64,000 nucleotides of DNA from Austropuccinia psidii (GCA_023105745.1 JALGQZ010000011.1:18192975-18256974), one strand, 5' to 3'; counted from the stretch's first letter, positions 33,322 through 46,130 are shown. The notes: generated by a model from the sequence alone, not told the origin. Made by a program: numbers and translations.

Positions 33322-34070
33322 TTATATTAATTAGCTCATAATTTATTTTCATTCTGTTCATTCTTTCTTTATAATTTCATTCACTCATTTCATTGAAATT
33401 ATGACTCTTTAATTCTTATGAACCTTCTGATTTGTCATCACCTCTCAATTTTCTCTCATTAATTCTTCATTCTGAAAATTGAAAGCTGACCCCAATTTTA
33501 TTTTTATTTCTCTCTTTAAATATTTTTCAAATCATCATTTTAATTCATTCATAATTCAGGAGTCATCTTAATTTTCATTTGATTTTCAAATTTTTCATCA
33601 AGTTATTCAGACACATTCTTCACATCAAGATTCATATTTCATTCATTCTTCAAAAATTTTGATTTTTAAAGAAGAACTCACCTTATTTTGATTTGATTCA
33701 TTGATTGGACATAAATTGATATTGACCTCAAGAAAATTGATTGACCCGAAGATTTCATTGATTTTGCTGATTTTTCACATCAAGATTTTTGACGTAAATT
33801 GATTTTCCCTCAAGAATTCATTTGATTGATTGATTGATTTTGCCAAATTTTGATTTTGATTGATTTGATATATTTGATTCATTAACTTCAAGTTTTCACT
33901 TGATATTTAATTGATTGATTTACCTGAAGATCTCATTTGATTTCTTGATTTTTATCGATTTCCCTCAAGATATTGATCTTGACTTTGACTTCAAGCATTA
34001 TTTCAATTGCCCCAAGTTTTCATCTTCAAATCTTGATTCTTGTTCATTTTATTTTTTTTATCCTGAAATC
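33322..34070 (+). other. Leader of element A'
   Basis: AT-rich, with many TTGATT/GATTTT words, homologous to the element A leader (4889-5636). It starts TTATATTAATTAGCTCATAA directly after the LTR, again without a TGG primer site. No gene. Confidence 0.75.
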
Positions 34071-35375
34071 ATGCCCATCCAACACTCACCTCCTGCAAGG
34101 CAGACAAGATCTCAGGCCAGAACTCAAGCTGTTCTCACTCCAAATCCCAGGGCTCCTCTTGATGGCACCCAAGAAGTTTCTCAGCTGAGGGCCAAATTGG
34201 ACAGAGGACCCACTTTGGAAGGAGCAGCACCATCCAGGAAGGAAGGAAGAGTACCAAGAAGATCAAGCTCATTTTCAGGAGTAGTTGGAAGATTTCCAGA
34301 TACTTCAAGGACCATTTTCAAGGGTCCAGGTGAAGATGGTGAAGAGGAGGAGCAGAATTCTGTGGAAAAGGAAGAGTCTGATGGTACTGAAGTTGTCCCT
34401 GCTCCTGTAGAGGCATCCCAAGGTACTGGAGGGCCAAATCTAGCCCAGTCTAATCAGCCTGTCTCTCATCAGTCTGAACCATCTTTATTGGCCATTATGA
34501 AGCAAATGAGTCAGATTATGGCCAATCTTCAAGCAGCTTCATCCTCTGAAGCATCAAGACCACCAGCCTTCAAGACTCTATCTATGAAGGCACCAAAATG
34601 CTTTGATGGGACTCAACCCTTCAAAGTTAGAAGATTTATTCAGTCTTGTCAACTGATTTTTCATAATGATCCGCAAAACTTTGCTCAAGACAGAAAGAAG
34701 GTCCTTTACCCCACTTCAATTCTCATTGGCAGGGCTGAAAAATGGATTGAGCCTTATCTTTCCAATCTCACCAATCAAGATCCAAATTACCTTCTCAATT
34801 AATGGAAGTTATGTGAATCTCAACTCTTCACCTTATTTGGGGACCCAAATGAAGTCAGAATAGCTGAAGCAGAAATGTATTCTTTGAGAATGAAAGAAGG
34901 TGGGCATGTATCTTTATACATTGCTGATTTCAGAAGTCTTGTCTCAAGAATTGGAGATTGGGGGGAAAGAGCTCTAATCCATCATTTCAGGAAGGGATTG
35001 CCATCCATGATTTTGGATCAATTGGCCTCCCATCCTCCAAGAATTGACTCTCTTCAAGACTTAATGGATATTACCCTGGAGCTTGATACCAGGTACCATG
35101 AGAGGCAAAATTAAAAGAGTCATCATCAAGAGAAGAAGGCAGAAGCCTCAAAGTCAAGTTCTTCTCATCCTCAAAGCTCTTCAAGCTCAAGTCAAAAGAA
35201 GAAGAATTTTCAGAAGAGGGACAAGCCCCATTCTCCTTTATTAAATCAAGATTTCAAGTTGATGAATTCTGAAAAAGAAAGAAGAATCAAGGAGGGTCTA
35301 TGTACCTATTGTGGTGGGAAGCATAGTCTTGAGTCCTGTTTCAAAAGGCCTCAAATCAAGCTTACACAACCGTAA
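34071..35375 (+). pseudogene. gag (element A')
   Basis: Starts at the ATG at 34071 (MPIQHSPP). Same architecture as A gag: basic N-terminus, acidic Glu-rich segment, capsid-like core with FDGTQPFKVR and RKKVLYPTS boxes, Ser/Lys-rich tail, and an intact zinc knuckle CTYCGGKHSLESC (C-X2-C-X3-H-X4-C) at about 35307-35345. In-frame stops at 34800-34802 and 35112-35114; the frame ends at a TAA at 35373, slightly before the A stop. Unlike A, no frameshift in the core, so this copy shows the parental frame. Confidence 0.9.
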
Positions 35376-36037
35376 GGCAAACTTCCCAGCCAGTGAAAAT
35401 CCTGAGTGAAGATCATGTTGTGTTCAATGGTATTCACTGGTTTCCACACAGAGTACAATTGTGCATTCTGAATACTGGTGTCAAGAATTCTCTTAAATTT
35501 TTTGTTTTTTCTTCTCTCTCTGATATGTTTTACAGTATTCTCATTGATTCTGGTGCTACCAACTCATTTATTTCAAAGCATTTTGTTCACATGTATTCTT
35601 TGACCATGTCAGAACACCCAGAGAAGATTCCTCTAATCATTTTGGACTCCTCTGAGTCCCCTTCCTTATTTGTGACTCACCATACAAAATATATGGTTGA
35701 GCTCCCTTCCTTCCAAGACTTTGAATGGAACTTTTTAGTCATTGATACTCCAAAGGGAGAATACCTCATATTGGGCTTTGACTTTCTAAATCACTTTAAT
35801 CCTTCTATTAATTGGAGGCAAGGGCTGATCACCTTTAATGCTGATCATAAGGACTATGATGATCCTTCTAATTCTTTGTGTCATGACTTTTCTTCTGCCA
35901 AATCATGTGCAGCTCTGGTTGGTGATTGTAGAACACCATCATTTCAATTTTCTGTCCATATTCCTTCCATAAGTTCCCCTCAGTCATTAGCATTATCTGG
36001 AGATGAAGTCTTCAAAGAGATTCAAGATGTTGGATAA
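35376..36037 (+). pseudogene. Retropepsin-like protease (element A')
   Basis: Pol frame, -1 relative to gag. LIDSGATNSFI is the active-site motif (about 35550), followed by LILGFDFLNH. It ends at a TAA at 36035-36037, a different position from the stop in A (2949), so the two copies were broken independently here. The slippery heptamer at its start is degraded to GTGAAAA. Confidence 0.85.
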
Positions 36038-37462
36038 GATAATTCTGTATCTTCACTTCATCTCTTCTTTGGGAATATGGACCTTCCTCCTTCTTCTTAT
36101 CATTACTCCCTGGAGGAATTGTGGGATAAAGAGGAAGAGCCAGAAGAAGTAGAAACCATGATGAAGGTTGTTCCTCCTGTCTATCACCAATATCTGGATG
36201 TATTCTCCAAGGTGGTAGAAGAGAAACTTCTTCCTCACCGCGCCTGTGATCATCATACTCATGGGCTACATTTCAGAGTATGTAGAGAAATGATTCATCT
36301 ATCCAAGCTCCTCTTCACAAGGAGCACCTGTCCTCTTTGTTAAAAAGAAAGATGGTGGCCTCCGTTTGTGTGTTGATTACCGCAAACTCAATGCTGTTAC
36401 TAGGAAGAACAAGTATCCTGTTCCTCCTATGAATCAGCTTCTGAATGTTTTCAATGGTTCTTTTATCTTATCCAAGATTGATTTGCGTGGTGCCTGTAAC
36501 CTGCTCAGAATCAAGGAGGGTGATGAACATTTGACATGCTTCAGAACTAAATATGGCAATTTTGAGTACTTGGTTATGCCATTTGGGCTCACCAATGCTC
36601 CTGCCTCTTTTCAGAATCTTGTCAATGATATCTTTCAAGATCTTCTTGATGTTTATGTTGTGTTCTATTTGGATGATATTATGGTCTTTTCCAAATATGA
36701 GGAAGAACATGTTACTCATGTGTCCACTGTTCTTTCCAGACTTAGAGCCAATAATATTTTTGCTCAGGCTTCCAAGTGCCTATTTCACTTTTCTAGTGTG
36801 GAGTATCTTGGTTATGTCGTTTCTTCTGAAGGCCTCAAGATGGACCAAGCAAAAGTCCAGCAGATTCTCAATTGACTGCCTCCAAGAAACCTCAAAGCTC
36901 TTCAATCCTTCCTTGGCTTTGCAAACTTCTACCACCGTTTCATCAAGAATTATGCAAAGAAGATCAGTTCACTCACCAGTTTCCTCAAGAAAGATTCCTG
37001 TTTCCCCCTCAATGAGTAAGCTGTTAGTCAGTTTCACCAACTCAAAGAGGCTATCACCACCGCTCCAATCCTTCTCTACCCACCATTGTAGAGACCGATG
37101 CATCCAATTATGCCTTAGGTGCTGTACTGAGTCAGTTCTCTGACTCAGGAAAACATCCCATTGCATTCCACAGCCACAGGCCTATCCCAGCAGAGCTCAA
37201 CTATGAGATTCTTGACAAGGAACTCCTTGGCATAGTCTGGGCTCTCAAGCGATGGAGGGCTTTTCTCCTGTCTCTTTCTTCCCCTTTTGAAGTTCTCACC
37301 AATACCTCTTCCCTTCAATACTTCATTTCCTGAAAAGTACTCACTTGCCTTCAAGCTGGCTGGGCTGAATTCCTTTCTGTATTCCATTTCTCAATCACTT
37401 ACTGCCCTGAACAACTCATTCAGCAAGATGAAGTTCAACCCTCAAGGTATTTTGCAGTCAAG
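36038..37462 (+). pseudogene. RT-RNase H (element A')
   Basis: Starts with [11 protein letters not shown] at 36077. A deletion near 36255-36260, relative to A, removes roughly 30-40 codons before GLHFRVCRE and shifts the frame; RT resumes in another frame at 36366 with VDYRKLN and YLDDIMVFS (about 36670). A TGA at 36873-36875 replaces a Trp codon. RNase H keeps the catalytic Asp (ETDASNYALG, about 37090), but the region between SITY and QLIQQDEV is deleted relative to A, removing the PDALSRR box. Confidence 0.88.
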
Positions 37463-38941
37463 GTGGAATCTTTTTCAAATTTGATTGACTCAATTCAGAA
37501 GAAATCATGGAAATATTCTCAGTACAGAAGTATTCTTCAAGAATTGGGCAAAGGAAAATCCATCCAGGATTATTCTCTTGATTCCTCTTCCCAACTCCTT
37601 CTCTTCAAAGATCGTGCGGTGGTCCCAAATGTCCCCACAATTCAACTCAGCATTCTTCAAAAGCATCATGATTCTCCTCCAGCTGGACATTCTGGCCAAG
37701 AGAAGACTCTCAAAAATTTCAAGCGGGATTTCCACTGGTCTGGCATGACTCAATTCATCAAGGATTATGTCTCATCCTTTCAACAGTGTTCAAGAAACAA
37801 GAATATCCATCATAAGAAGTTTGTAATCCTCAAACCTCTTCCAATCCTAAATGGTCCTTGGATTTGTCTTTCAATGGACTTTATCACTCACCTGCCACTA
37901 TCCAACTCATTCGACTCAGTCCTTGTCATAGTGGACAGATTCTCAAAAATGGCAGTTTTTATTCCAACAATGTCTTCAATCACTTCATTAGATTTGGCCC
38001 ATTTATTCATCAAGAATATGATTTCAAAGAATGGCCTTCCTTCAAGCATTGTCAGTGATAGAGGTTCCCTTTTTGTTTCTTCCTTTTGGACCGATCATTT
38101 TCAGCAGCTCAAGATTTCAAGAGAATTGTCAACTGCTTACCATCCAGAAACTGATGGACAGACAGAGAGGGTAAATCAGATACTAGAACAATAGCTTTGC
38201 ATGTATGTCATTTATCATCAAGATGATTGGAACACCTGGCTCCCTCTTGCTGAATTTGCCTACAATAATTCTGACCACTCTTCAACCAAGCAATCCCTGT
38301 TTTTCACTGTTTATGGAAGAGATCCACAATTTGACTCAGTTCACATCACTCAACATACTCCTGCTGGAGATTTATCAACAAAAATCCAATCAATACAGCA
38401 AGATGTCAAGAGAGAACTGGAAGTTGCCATGAACCAGTTTAAGAGGTATGCAGATAAAAGTAGAGCAAATCCACCTGCTTTCAATCATGGTGACATGGTA
38501 TGGCTTTCTTCCAAGAACATCAAATCAACAATACCCACCAAGAAACTGTTTGAAAGATGGTTGGTTCCTTTTCCAATCTTGAAGAAAGTCAGTACTCATT
38601 CTTACCACCTCAAGCCTCCATCTCAATGGAAATCCACCCACCCAGTTTTCCATATTTGCCTTCTGGAACCAGTCAAGACATTAACAATCCCAAATTGGAA
38701 TCAACAGCCTCCTCCTCTAATCACCATTGAAGAAGAAGAGGAGTGGGAAGTCTCTCAAGTACTGGATTCAAAGCTCAAGAGGAGAAAATTATGGTATCTG
38801 GTAGAATGGAAAGGTTTCAGGCAAGACCCAGAAAGATCCACTTGGGAACCAGCCAAAAACCTCAAGAATTGTCCTGATCTTGTCAAGGATTTCCATTCTT
38901 TGTATCCTGACAAGCAAGGACCTAATTCTTCAGAAGCTTGA
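37463..38941 (+). pseudogene. Integrase and chromodomain (element A')
   Basis: Nearly open frame with one TAG at 38192-38194. The zinc domain has both His (HHDSPPAGHSG), but the first Cys of the C-X2-C pair is Phe (FQQC). The catalytic core has SMDFITHLP, VSDRGSLF and TDGQTERVNQ for the D, D and E residues. After the GPY/F-like region comes a classical chromodomain at about 38740-38920: EEEWEVSQVLDSK, LWYLVEWKGF, STWEPAKNL, then DLVKDFHSLYPDK. Ends at a TGA at 38939-38941. The chromodomain places the A family among chromoviruses. Confidence 0.92.
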
Positions 38942-39725
38942 TCTTTTATGGTGCTTGGTGGGGAGAGGAATTACCAAAAGTAAGTACCACTCCTGGTATG
39001 CACCTTTAGGGGTATTCTACTCTTCTTTGCTGTAAGCATCACCTTGGCCACTCTGTGAGCACTTTGCAATTTGGACACAGATCTTCTGGCCTGGCTTTCA
39101 ACATCAATTCCAATTTATGCCCATTTACACATGGGGAAAATGGACCATTCCCTTCTTATTTTCCTTCCCAAGTTATTATCTGTTCAAAACATTCATTTAT
39201 CAAGATTCTTTATTATTTATGGCACTGGCGGGATTGGTAACTACCAAACGTAAGTTCCTCACCTGGTGTTCACTTCCCTGAGGGGTCTCAAATATTTCAA
39301 AACATCACCTTGGCCACTCTGTGAGAACCTGGCATCAAATTCTGTTATCCAGGTCCTTGGCCACTTTCAAAATCAACTGTCGAAATCCGTGATGAAGATT
39401 GGACTCCCCCTCAAAATTCATTTTTCTTTTTATTTTCTTTTTCTCTCTTTATATTTGTTTCTTTTACTTTCTTAAATTTCTTTCCTCATAACTCTCAATA
39501 CCAAAATCCTTACACCAAATCATGTTTTCAACATTTTCAAACCCAAATGTCAAGAGAAGACCAAGTCAACCTCAATTCATATGCCAACACCTTTATCAGT
39601 TCAAAATTTTCTTTTCAAGATTCAAATACCTCTAGAATCCCTACATCCAATCCATCTCAACAGCCTCAAAAGTCTTCTACCTTATCTTGGTGCTCAGGAG
39701 CTCACCATTCAAGGTAGGGGGGTAC
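38942..39725 (+). other. 3' region of A' with duplicated module and polypurine tract
   Basis: Non-coding. Two imperfect copies of a module start at about 38948 (TATGGTGCTTGGTGGGGAGA) and 39221 (TTATGGCACTGGCGGG); each contains a GTAAGT word (38980 and 39250) and the phrase CATCACCTTGGCCACTCTGTGAG. Element D has one copy, inverted, at about 63746-63900. The polypurine tract GGTAGGGGGGTAC (39713-39725) abuts the 3' LTR. Confidence 0.75.
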
Positions 39726-41382
39726 TGTCACAACCACAAAGATTGACCCTCCTTCATGGGTGTTGCGGCAATTCTAACCTGGAACCAAGTTGGGGCCAAT
39801 TAGCCAAACCATATGTTTTATGGCCAATTGGTCCCCTCTGGTGCTCTATGGCCATTTGGTAATAAAAGCTCTTCTTGGCCATTTCTGGCCCCAGGCCATA
39901 TCCTGCCATCATTGGGCTCCTTGGCCAATTTCCATATCACCAACCCCCAGGCCTGGGGGGTCCTTTTGTCTTCTAGGGGCCTCCAGTCCCCCTAGCCATC
40001 ATTTTCAATTTTGGGCCTACGCCTTTCATTAGGGAGGTTTAGGCCTAAATGACCTTTTTGGGCCATTTAGGCTCCCCACGGCTTCTACGGCCTGTGGGCT
40101 GTAAATCACGGTCCGCAGCCCATAGGCCAATTAGGCCCCTTTTCAACTAATCCAATGGGGCCAAAGGGGGCAATCATCTAGCCCCCAAGGCCAGGTGGGT
40201 CCCAAACCACAATTGGGCCCACCTGAGCCAATTTTGGTCACCAATCCCTTGGACCCAATTTTGCCCAAAAAACCCTTTTGACACCAAAATGGCCATAGAT
40301 CCCATAGGACCCATTTTTGGCCATGGACCATACTACCAGCCATGGCCTCTGGCAACAACCAGAGGCCACCAGACCAGCTCAGAAAGCCTTTCCCTCAACT
40401 TAAGGGGAATTCTTTCATTCCTCCATGCACCCCTTACTCAAGGTTGCAGGAGTGGTGCATATATGGTATTATATACCATTGTGCACCATTTTTGCTTGGC
40501 AATTCAATGGTGACGTTTTAAGTACAAAATTCCAATATTACAAATCAAGGTCCCAAAATACAATGCCCATTTCAAAGGAGGATTCTTTAACTCATCAGTC
40601 TGGCAATCCATGGCGGCAATCAGAAGATCATTCAAGGACCCCACTCACCTGGCCCTGCAGGAGTTGGGTTGGTAATTTCATTCAGGATTATTCCAAGTGG
40701 ATTATCAGAGGTTATACAGTCTTTAAATCAGTTTTCAAGGCATCAAGTACTTCAATACTCCTTGGACAACTCAATTGGTCCATTCAGGCGTCAATCAATC
40801 AACTTGTATGTCCTTGGACCCATTGGGCCAATTCAATCTCCACTGTGGGAATTCAATAACACAGTTCAATTTCAAGATGGCCAGAACAGTATTGGCCCAA
40901 TTCAGACAATACAGCCGGTGATCCACCTTCCAGGATCAGTGTTTCAGTTTTCACATATACTGGCCACCTTTCAGCACCTGGGGACTTTTTCCCAAGTTAA
41001 TTAATATATTGGATTTATTATTATCTTTATTTTATTTTACTTCATTAAAGTTAATACTGATAATCTTAAGTCAGTAATTTAGCACCTTTTCTCTTTTCCT
41101 CCTTGCCTGTCAGTGGATATTGGTGGTCATATCCTCTACTAATTCCATCCCCTTTTCTGGAAGGTTGAAACAGTGAATTGAGGATTCACTTAGTTGCCTT
41201 ATTTATTATCTTTGGCCTTTGGCTACTTATCTTTAGTTTATCTTTGGCATACTTGTCTTTCCCCTTTCTTCTTCTTTAAATAAATCAATCTTTATTATTT
41301 GTCCTATCTTTTGGAGCCCTCCAAGTGAGTTGTTGATTCCTGAGTGCCAGGCCCTCTTTCTTCCATAAGAGCCCCTGTGACA
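39726..41382 (+). repeat. 3' LTR of element A' (1,657 bp)
   Basis: Starts TGTCACAACC and ends CCTGTGACA with 7-bp inverted termini. It is closer to the LTR of element A (5637-7340) than to the 5' LTR remnant of its own element. It has a GC-rich segment near 40075-40130 with one CGGTCCG word. Right flank begins CACAG. Confidence 0.92.
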
Positions 41383-42802
41383 CACAGCCACAGGAGTACC
41401 TTATCTTAATTCCACATTAAACCCACTTGAAACCTTAAAACACAATCAGAATTATTTACACAACTCATCACCTCATGCAAACCAAAGCTAGTTAAAACAG
41501 GCTGCATGTAGTACACACTTCTAATTGAATCTCAACCACATGACTATGCAAAGCTTGTGTCAAACTAAAAAATCACATCATCTAATACACAACAGTAAAC
41601 TCCTCAGTGCAAAAATTATCACCTAACCTCATTATAAAGCTCAAAATGAAAAATCCACTTCTACCAAGCCTGAAATATGACATATGCAAATGAAATACCA
41701 ATCCATCATGTGATACTGCAGCCACCAACAGAGTATCATATTACAGAAAAAAGGCTGTGAACAAGAAAAATCCTCAGCCAAAATGGAATCACCTAATGCA
41801 TGAAAGCAAAATCCAAGAATATCACATCATAATTAGTTCACCAAAAGACCATCATGTGATGAATGGAGGCTGTTCAGAGGAACAATTATCACCAAACCTT
41901 AAATCACCTAACCAATGCAAGAAATGTCCTTCCAATAGACAAATTCACATGATGGAATCAAGAGAAATTCAAGTGGAAAAAGACAGCTCCCATGGAGGCC
42001 CCCTGGACTCCCAAAAGGTATAAATAGAGGGGCTCTCTCCCCCCAAATTTCAAAATACCCCCCATGCACATTATATCCCCTGAACAGTATAAGCACAGGA
42101 ATGAGTCATCCCTCACCTGGGAGGTAGTCCAGAAAATTATAGTGAATATACTTTCCCAGTAGCTAAGCTCAGTCAGTGGAATATTGGTATTCAAAAAAAT
42201 ATGAAATTATCCAGAACCCAAGATTAGGGTTACTACTCTATTAAAATATTTCATGCAGTAAATTATCACCAATTATCAAGATCTTCAATCAACAAAATAC
42301 AATTTTATCTTATTATCAAACAATTTTAAAAAATAACAAAACTTTAGAAATTATTTTACTCTATTATAACTTTACCTTAACAAAACTACCTTTATCAAAA
42401 CCCATCAAATTTTCCATAACACCTTAAATAACCCATCTTAGCAAGCGTCTATCACCGAGAAAAAAAGACTCACCCCAATTTCATTGAAAAAAAATTAAAC
42501 AGAAAAGTATTTCATTAAATATAAAAATTAACCAAATTACTGACTTTGAATTCCTTATTATATATTTAATAGCTCTGATCTGAGACTGCTGAATTTGGTC
42601 TTCTGCAGCTGTAAAGCCACTCACTAATTTTATTTTGGTTTGTGAGCTCCAAGGAATATTTTGTTCAGTATTTTGGGAGGTGCAGGCAATACACCCTTGC
42701 CAACATTGGGTGCAGGAATTATTGGCAATTAAAAACTAGTTACCTGTGATTTCCCCCTCCAGGTACTGCCTCATTTTAATCCTACACAAGAGGAGTTCCC
42801 AC
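41383..42802. other. Unassigned repeat-like DNA with a TATA box
   Basis: No gene. CATCACCT/CACCTAA words recur between 41460 and 41920, and a CCATCATGTGAT word occurs twice (41702, 41849). The segment looks like the LTR or promoter part of an element I cannot name. It ends where the old C-family integrase fragment begins. Confidence 0.45.
42019..42026 (+). promoter_or_regulatory. TATA box candidate (TATAAATA)
   Basis: TATAAATA in the context AAAAGGTATAAATAGAGGGG, followed by a C-rich initiator-like stretch. It is the best core-promoter match in this part and may belong to an unidentified LTR. No downstream gene is attached to it. Confidence 0.4.
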
Positions 42803-43640
42803 ACTACCACCCACAAACTGAAGGTCTGGCTGAAAGAATGATCCAAACCTTGGAAGATATGGTGAGAACAATTTGGGCGTATGGTCTTGAACTTATATAT
42901 TGTGATATATCAACGCGTGATTGGTGCACCTTGTTACCTGCCCTAGCATTGGAATACAAAACATACATTAATGCAAGCACCAATCAGACTCCTGCTTTCC
43001 TACAGAAAGGATGGAATCCCAGATTACCCCAAGATTCCTTGAGGAAGAATTTGGTTGAGTTAAATCCCACAGCTGCTAGCTTCAAAGGAATTTTAGGCAA
43101 AGCTAGGAAACATGAAGTAAGGTGCATGGAGGAGTCATTTGCATATGCCAAAGGCAAGTGGGACAAATCACATGCAACCCCAGATTCCAAAGTGGGACAT
43201 TTAGTACTTGGATCTACCACTAACTTCAATAATATCAAGGGTTCTAAAAAGGTCAAAGACTTTTTTGCAGGACCTTTTGTTATTAAGGACCTCCATGGAG
43301 AAAAATATGTGGAAGTAGAACTATCTGAGGAACCTAGTAATAAGAATCCTACATTTCCAGTAAGCTTAATTAAGCCTTATAAATAAGGTGATGCTGAAAA
43401 ATTGGCTTTAAGGAATAAAGTTCCCCAGCATATACCTCCTGTTGAATCAGCTGGTACTAAGAAAGTTCAAAAAAGTACTCAAAGAAAGGAAATTGAGAAG
43501 TAAGAAAGTAAGGGACTACCTTGTGAGGTACAGTGACCCAATGTTTGAAGATGAATTGTTAGCAGAAAAGGAGATACCTGGAGCTACCAAACATATCAGA
43601 AGATTTATACACACTAGAAATAACAATATTACAAATTAAT
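42803..43640 (+). pseudogene. Old C-family integrase/chromodomain fragment (E)
   Basis: 5'-truncated relic homologous to the last ~280 codons of element C pol, plus strand. It begins in the [13 protein letters not shown] box that holds the catalytic Glu, runs through the GPFVIKDLHGE region to SLIKPYK, a stop at 43384-43386, then continues in another frame as the chromodomain-like tail RDYLVRYSDPMFEDE. Diverged from C by many substitutions. The zinc domain and most of the core are missing. Confidence 0.85.
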
Positions 43641-43659
43641 ATTTTTTAGGGGGAGGGAA

Positions 43660-45282
43660 TGTGAGCCTTAGACGTATTTTCATACACACAAAAGACCACA
43701 AAGGATAAACCAAAATACAATTATGAATAAAATAAATTTACTTAGATTATCAAAACAGAATTTAAAATAGAAATTGAAATATATACACAAAAATGAAAAT
43801 TTCAAGTACAATTTAAAAGTAACATTGCTAAAACACATTTTTACTTGAAAAATGTAAGTAAAAATAAATTTTTAACAAAATTAGTAAAATTAAAATAAAT
43901 TTGGAAAAAATTTAAATAAAAATTATTATAAATCTTTATGCAACAAATAAGTGTATGAAAATTATTTCCCCATTGGACTCCTCATAAAAAATAAGGTGGG
44001 GTCACCTCTAAGTAAAATTTCTGTAGCTCAACTCTAAATAACCTTAAATTAATTTTTTCAGTATTTTATGTACAAAAGTTGAAAATTCTCAGAAATATTA
44101 ATTTAATTCACATCACATGTGGTATTAACCATCATTTTTTGTGTTAAAATTCAGTTGTTGTGTGTAGTGTAGAAGCTGTGGGGAACTGAATTATTTTCAC
44201 TTGAAATGTCAAAATATGCATGTATATTACATAAGTGAGCTTTAAATTTAATTTGAGGTATCAATTATTATTGTTGTTTACTGTAAAAATTCAATTGAAT
44301 TACATATATAGATTGTATTTATAATACAGCATGAATAATTAAAGCAACAATAAATTGGAAAGATCAATTCTGGTGGGAAAGGGAACTTTGGCTCTAAAGG
44401 GAGCTAGACCACCAATTCTTTCCTGGAAGGTTTGAGAGGTCCAAATTCATGCAAAAGTTCATCACTTTTGGCCTGCAATTGAGTCACAGGGTTTGTTTCT
44501 CACTTGATGATGAGGCTTTGATGCCAACCAGGGCAGGTTTAGCTGTTGCCAAGAGGGTAAAACTACCCTGAAGTTAAAACAATCTTAATAAAAGCAGTTT
44601 TAACTTGTTTCTATGTCTTTCACACACATTATGACGTGTTTTGAAGGCTTAAAAACATGTATTACTATAGCAATGACTGAGTTAAGGGTATAAAATGGCT
44701 AAAACCAGCCCTTTTTTGTCTAAGCTAGGGTTCAATGATTCCATAATTGGCTTTCCTGTTTTCACAGTGTTTTCCACGACTGAAAAGAGTAAATCCTACT
44801 TTTGGAGTGAGAAAATTGGTGGTTATAAAATAATGTCTTCTTTGCCCCACTTTTCTCTTCATGTTAAAATATTTTCCTTTTATTATTAGTATAAAGACTG
44901 TTAAGCCAATAAATAAAAGATTCCAACCACCCTTTTTAATCATTGAAACCTTTTAACTACATGAAAAAATCATTATAGTCATTGTTTGAAACTCTTATAA
45001 TCATTTTTACTCTTGAACCACCCCATAAGTGAATAAAAGGATCTTTCATCACTGTTAACCTTGTCATTTTGTTTCCAAATTCACTCTTGCCACTTTTGGG
45101 TGTTTTTTCTCATTAATACTCCTTTTTAAGACCTTTTCTTATATTAATTTCCTGCGTTTTGTTGCTCAATTAATTCCAATTGAAATGGCTCTTGAAGAAA
45201 TTTCTTTTTCAGCCTTAAATATCTCTTGTAGAGTATTTTTGGATAAAGTTTTATTGTTTGTAAAACAATAAATATTCATAAT
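43660..45282 (+). repeat. Truncated 3' LTR of relic E
   Basis: Sense start TGTGAGCCTTAGACG matches the start of the C LTR in its sense orientation; it is preceded by the polypurine tract TTTTTTAGGGGGAGGGAA (up to 43659). Homology ends at about 45282, some 210 bp before the expected LTR end. It is more diverged from the three other C LTRs than they are from one another, so this is an older insertion. Confidence 0.82.
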
Positions 45283-46130
45283 AGGGGGTGTCAAAGTCAC
45301 CAAATCCTTCCTTAAAATAACATTGGATTTGGAACCCAAATCCCAACACTAAATCCCAGGTTTTTTATGTGTAAATCACATGGCATTCTAGCTGAGTCAC
45401 CTGGTATTTTGACCAAATCCCATGCATCTGGGATTTGAGTTTAAACCCTCACCTGTATGATTACTCACAATTCATAGCTATACAACATATTTTTCTACAC
45501 TCCATTTTGGACACTCTGACCAAACAGCTTACAGTCCATTTATACTTCTTCATCCATATAACAATGCCTTGTTCCAAAGAAAGACACATCAGTCAGATAT
45601 GAAGATCACCTCTGGCCTGCCACATCCATTAGGTCACTTAATACGTACAGATTATTTAACCTTAATTAATTGGATTTCAGTAAAATCCAATTTTGAGTCA
45701 TATTTTGGTACTGGTGCTTCAACATCTATTGGAAGACCTCCTTCATCAAAGCAGCATGGATTTCCGGTTATGGCCATTGTGGTCAACAAAAAATCAGGAA
45801 ATTGCCTAAACCTTAGCTCAAGTAGCATCCAAGATTGATGGCAAATGTATAAAAAGAAGTATATGGCAGAAAAAAATTCAAACACTTAACTGGGGCTGCA
45901 ATAGTCAAAGAAGATGAGGGTAAAGGAATCAAATCAATGAGTGAAAAATTTGAAAGTATGTGTCCTTCCTATTCTGAAATGGATGAGCTCTTTGGCCACA
46001 AGCCCAATGTCACTCCCATTGCAAGCTATGATTGACGAGAAAAAGAGATGAATTTAACCTCTCAATTAGGCGCTAGATTAGATAGTTATAATTTTAAATT
46101 AATCCCCTCTTCCCCTTATATCAATACTTC
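45283..46130 (+). pseudogene. Myb/SANT-like DNA-binding protein relic
   Basis: From 45569 a frame reads LINWISVKSNFESYFGTG, then a segment with GNCLNLSSSSIQD, a TGA at 45836-45838, and in the same frame WQMYKKKYM; later frames include MSEKFESMCPSYSEMDELFG. The Trp-spaced helices and the W-Q-x-Y-K-K-K-Y end resemble Myb/SANT-like domains carried by some DNA transposons, such as PIF/Harbinger relatives. The sequence GGGGGTGTCAAAGTCACC at about 45285 could be a transposon terminus but I found no partner. Several stops and frame changes; no transposase seen. Family call is tentative. Confidence 0.4.

Larger units (their letters stand above)
32140..41382 (+). mobile_element. Gypsy element A' (family A, degraded)
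   Basis: Plus-strand relative of element A: truncated 5' LTR, leader, gag, protease, RT-RNase H, integrase, chromodomain, 3' region, polypurine tract, 3' LTR. Gag and pol are in different frames as in A. It has many nonsense codons and internal deletions. Its two LTRs are clearly diverged and of different subtype, so it may be a recombinant. It is the only family-A copy here with a visible integrase. Confidence 0.92.
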
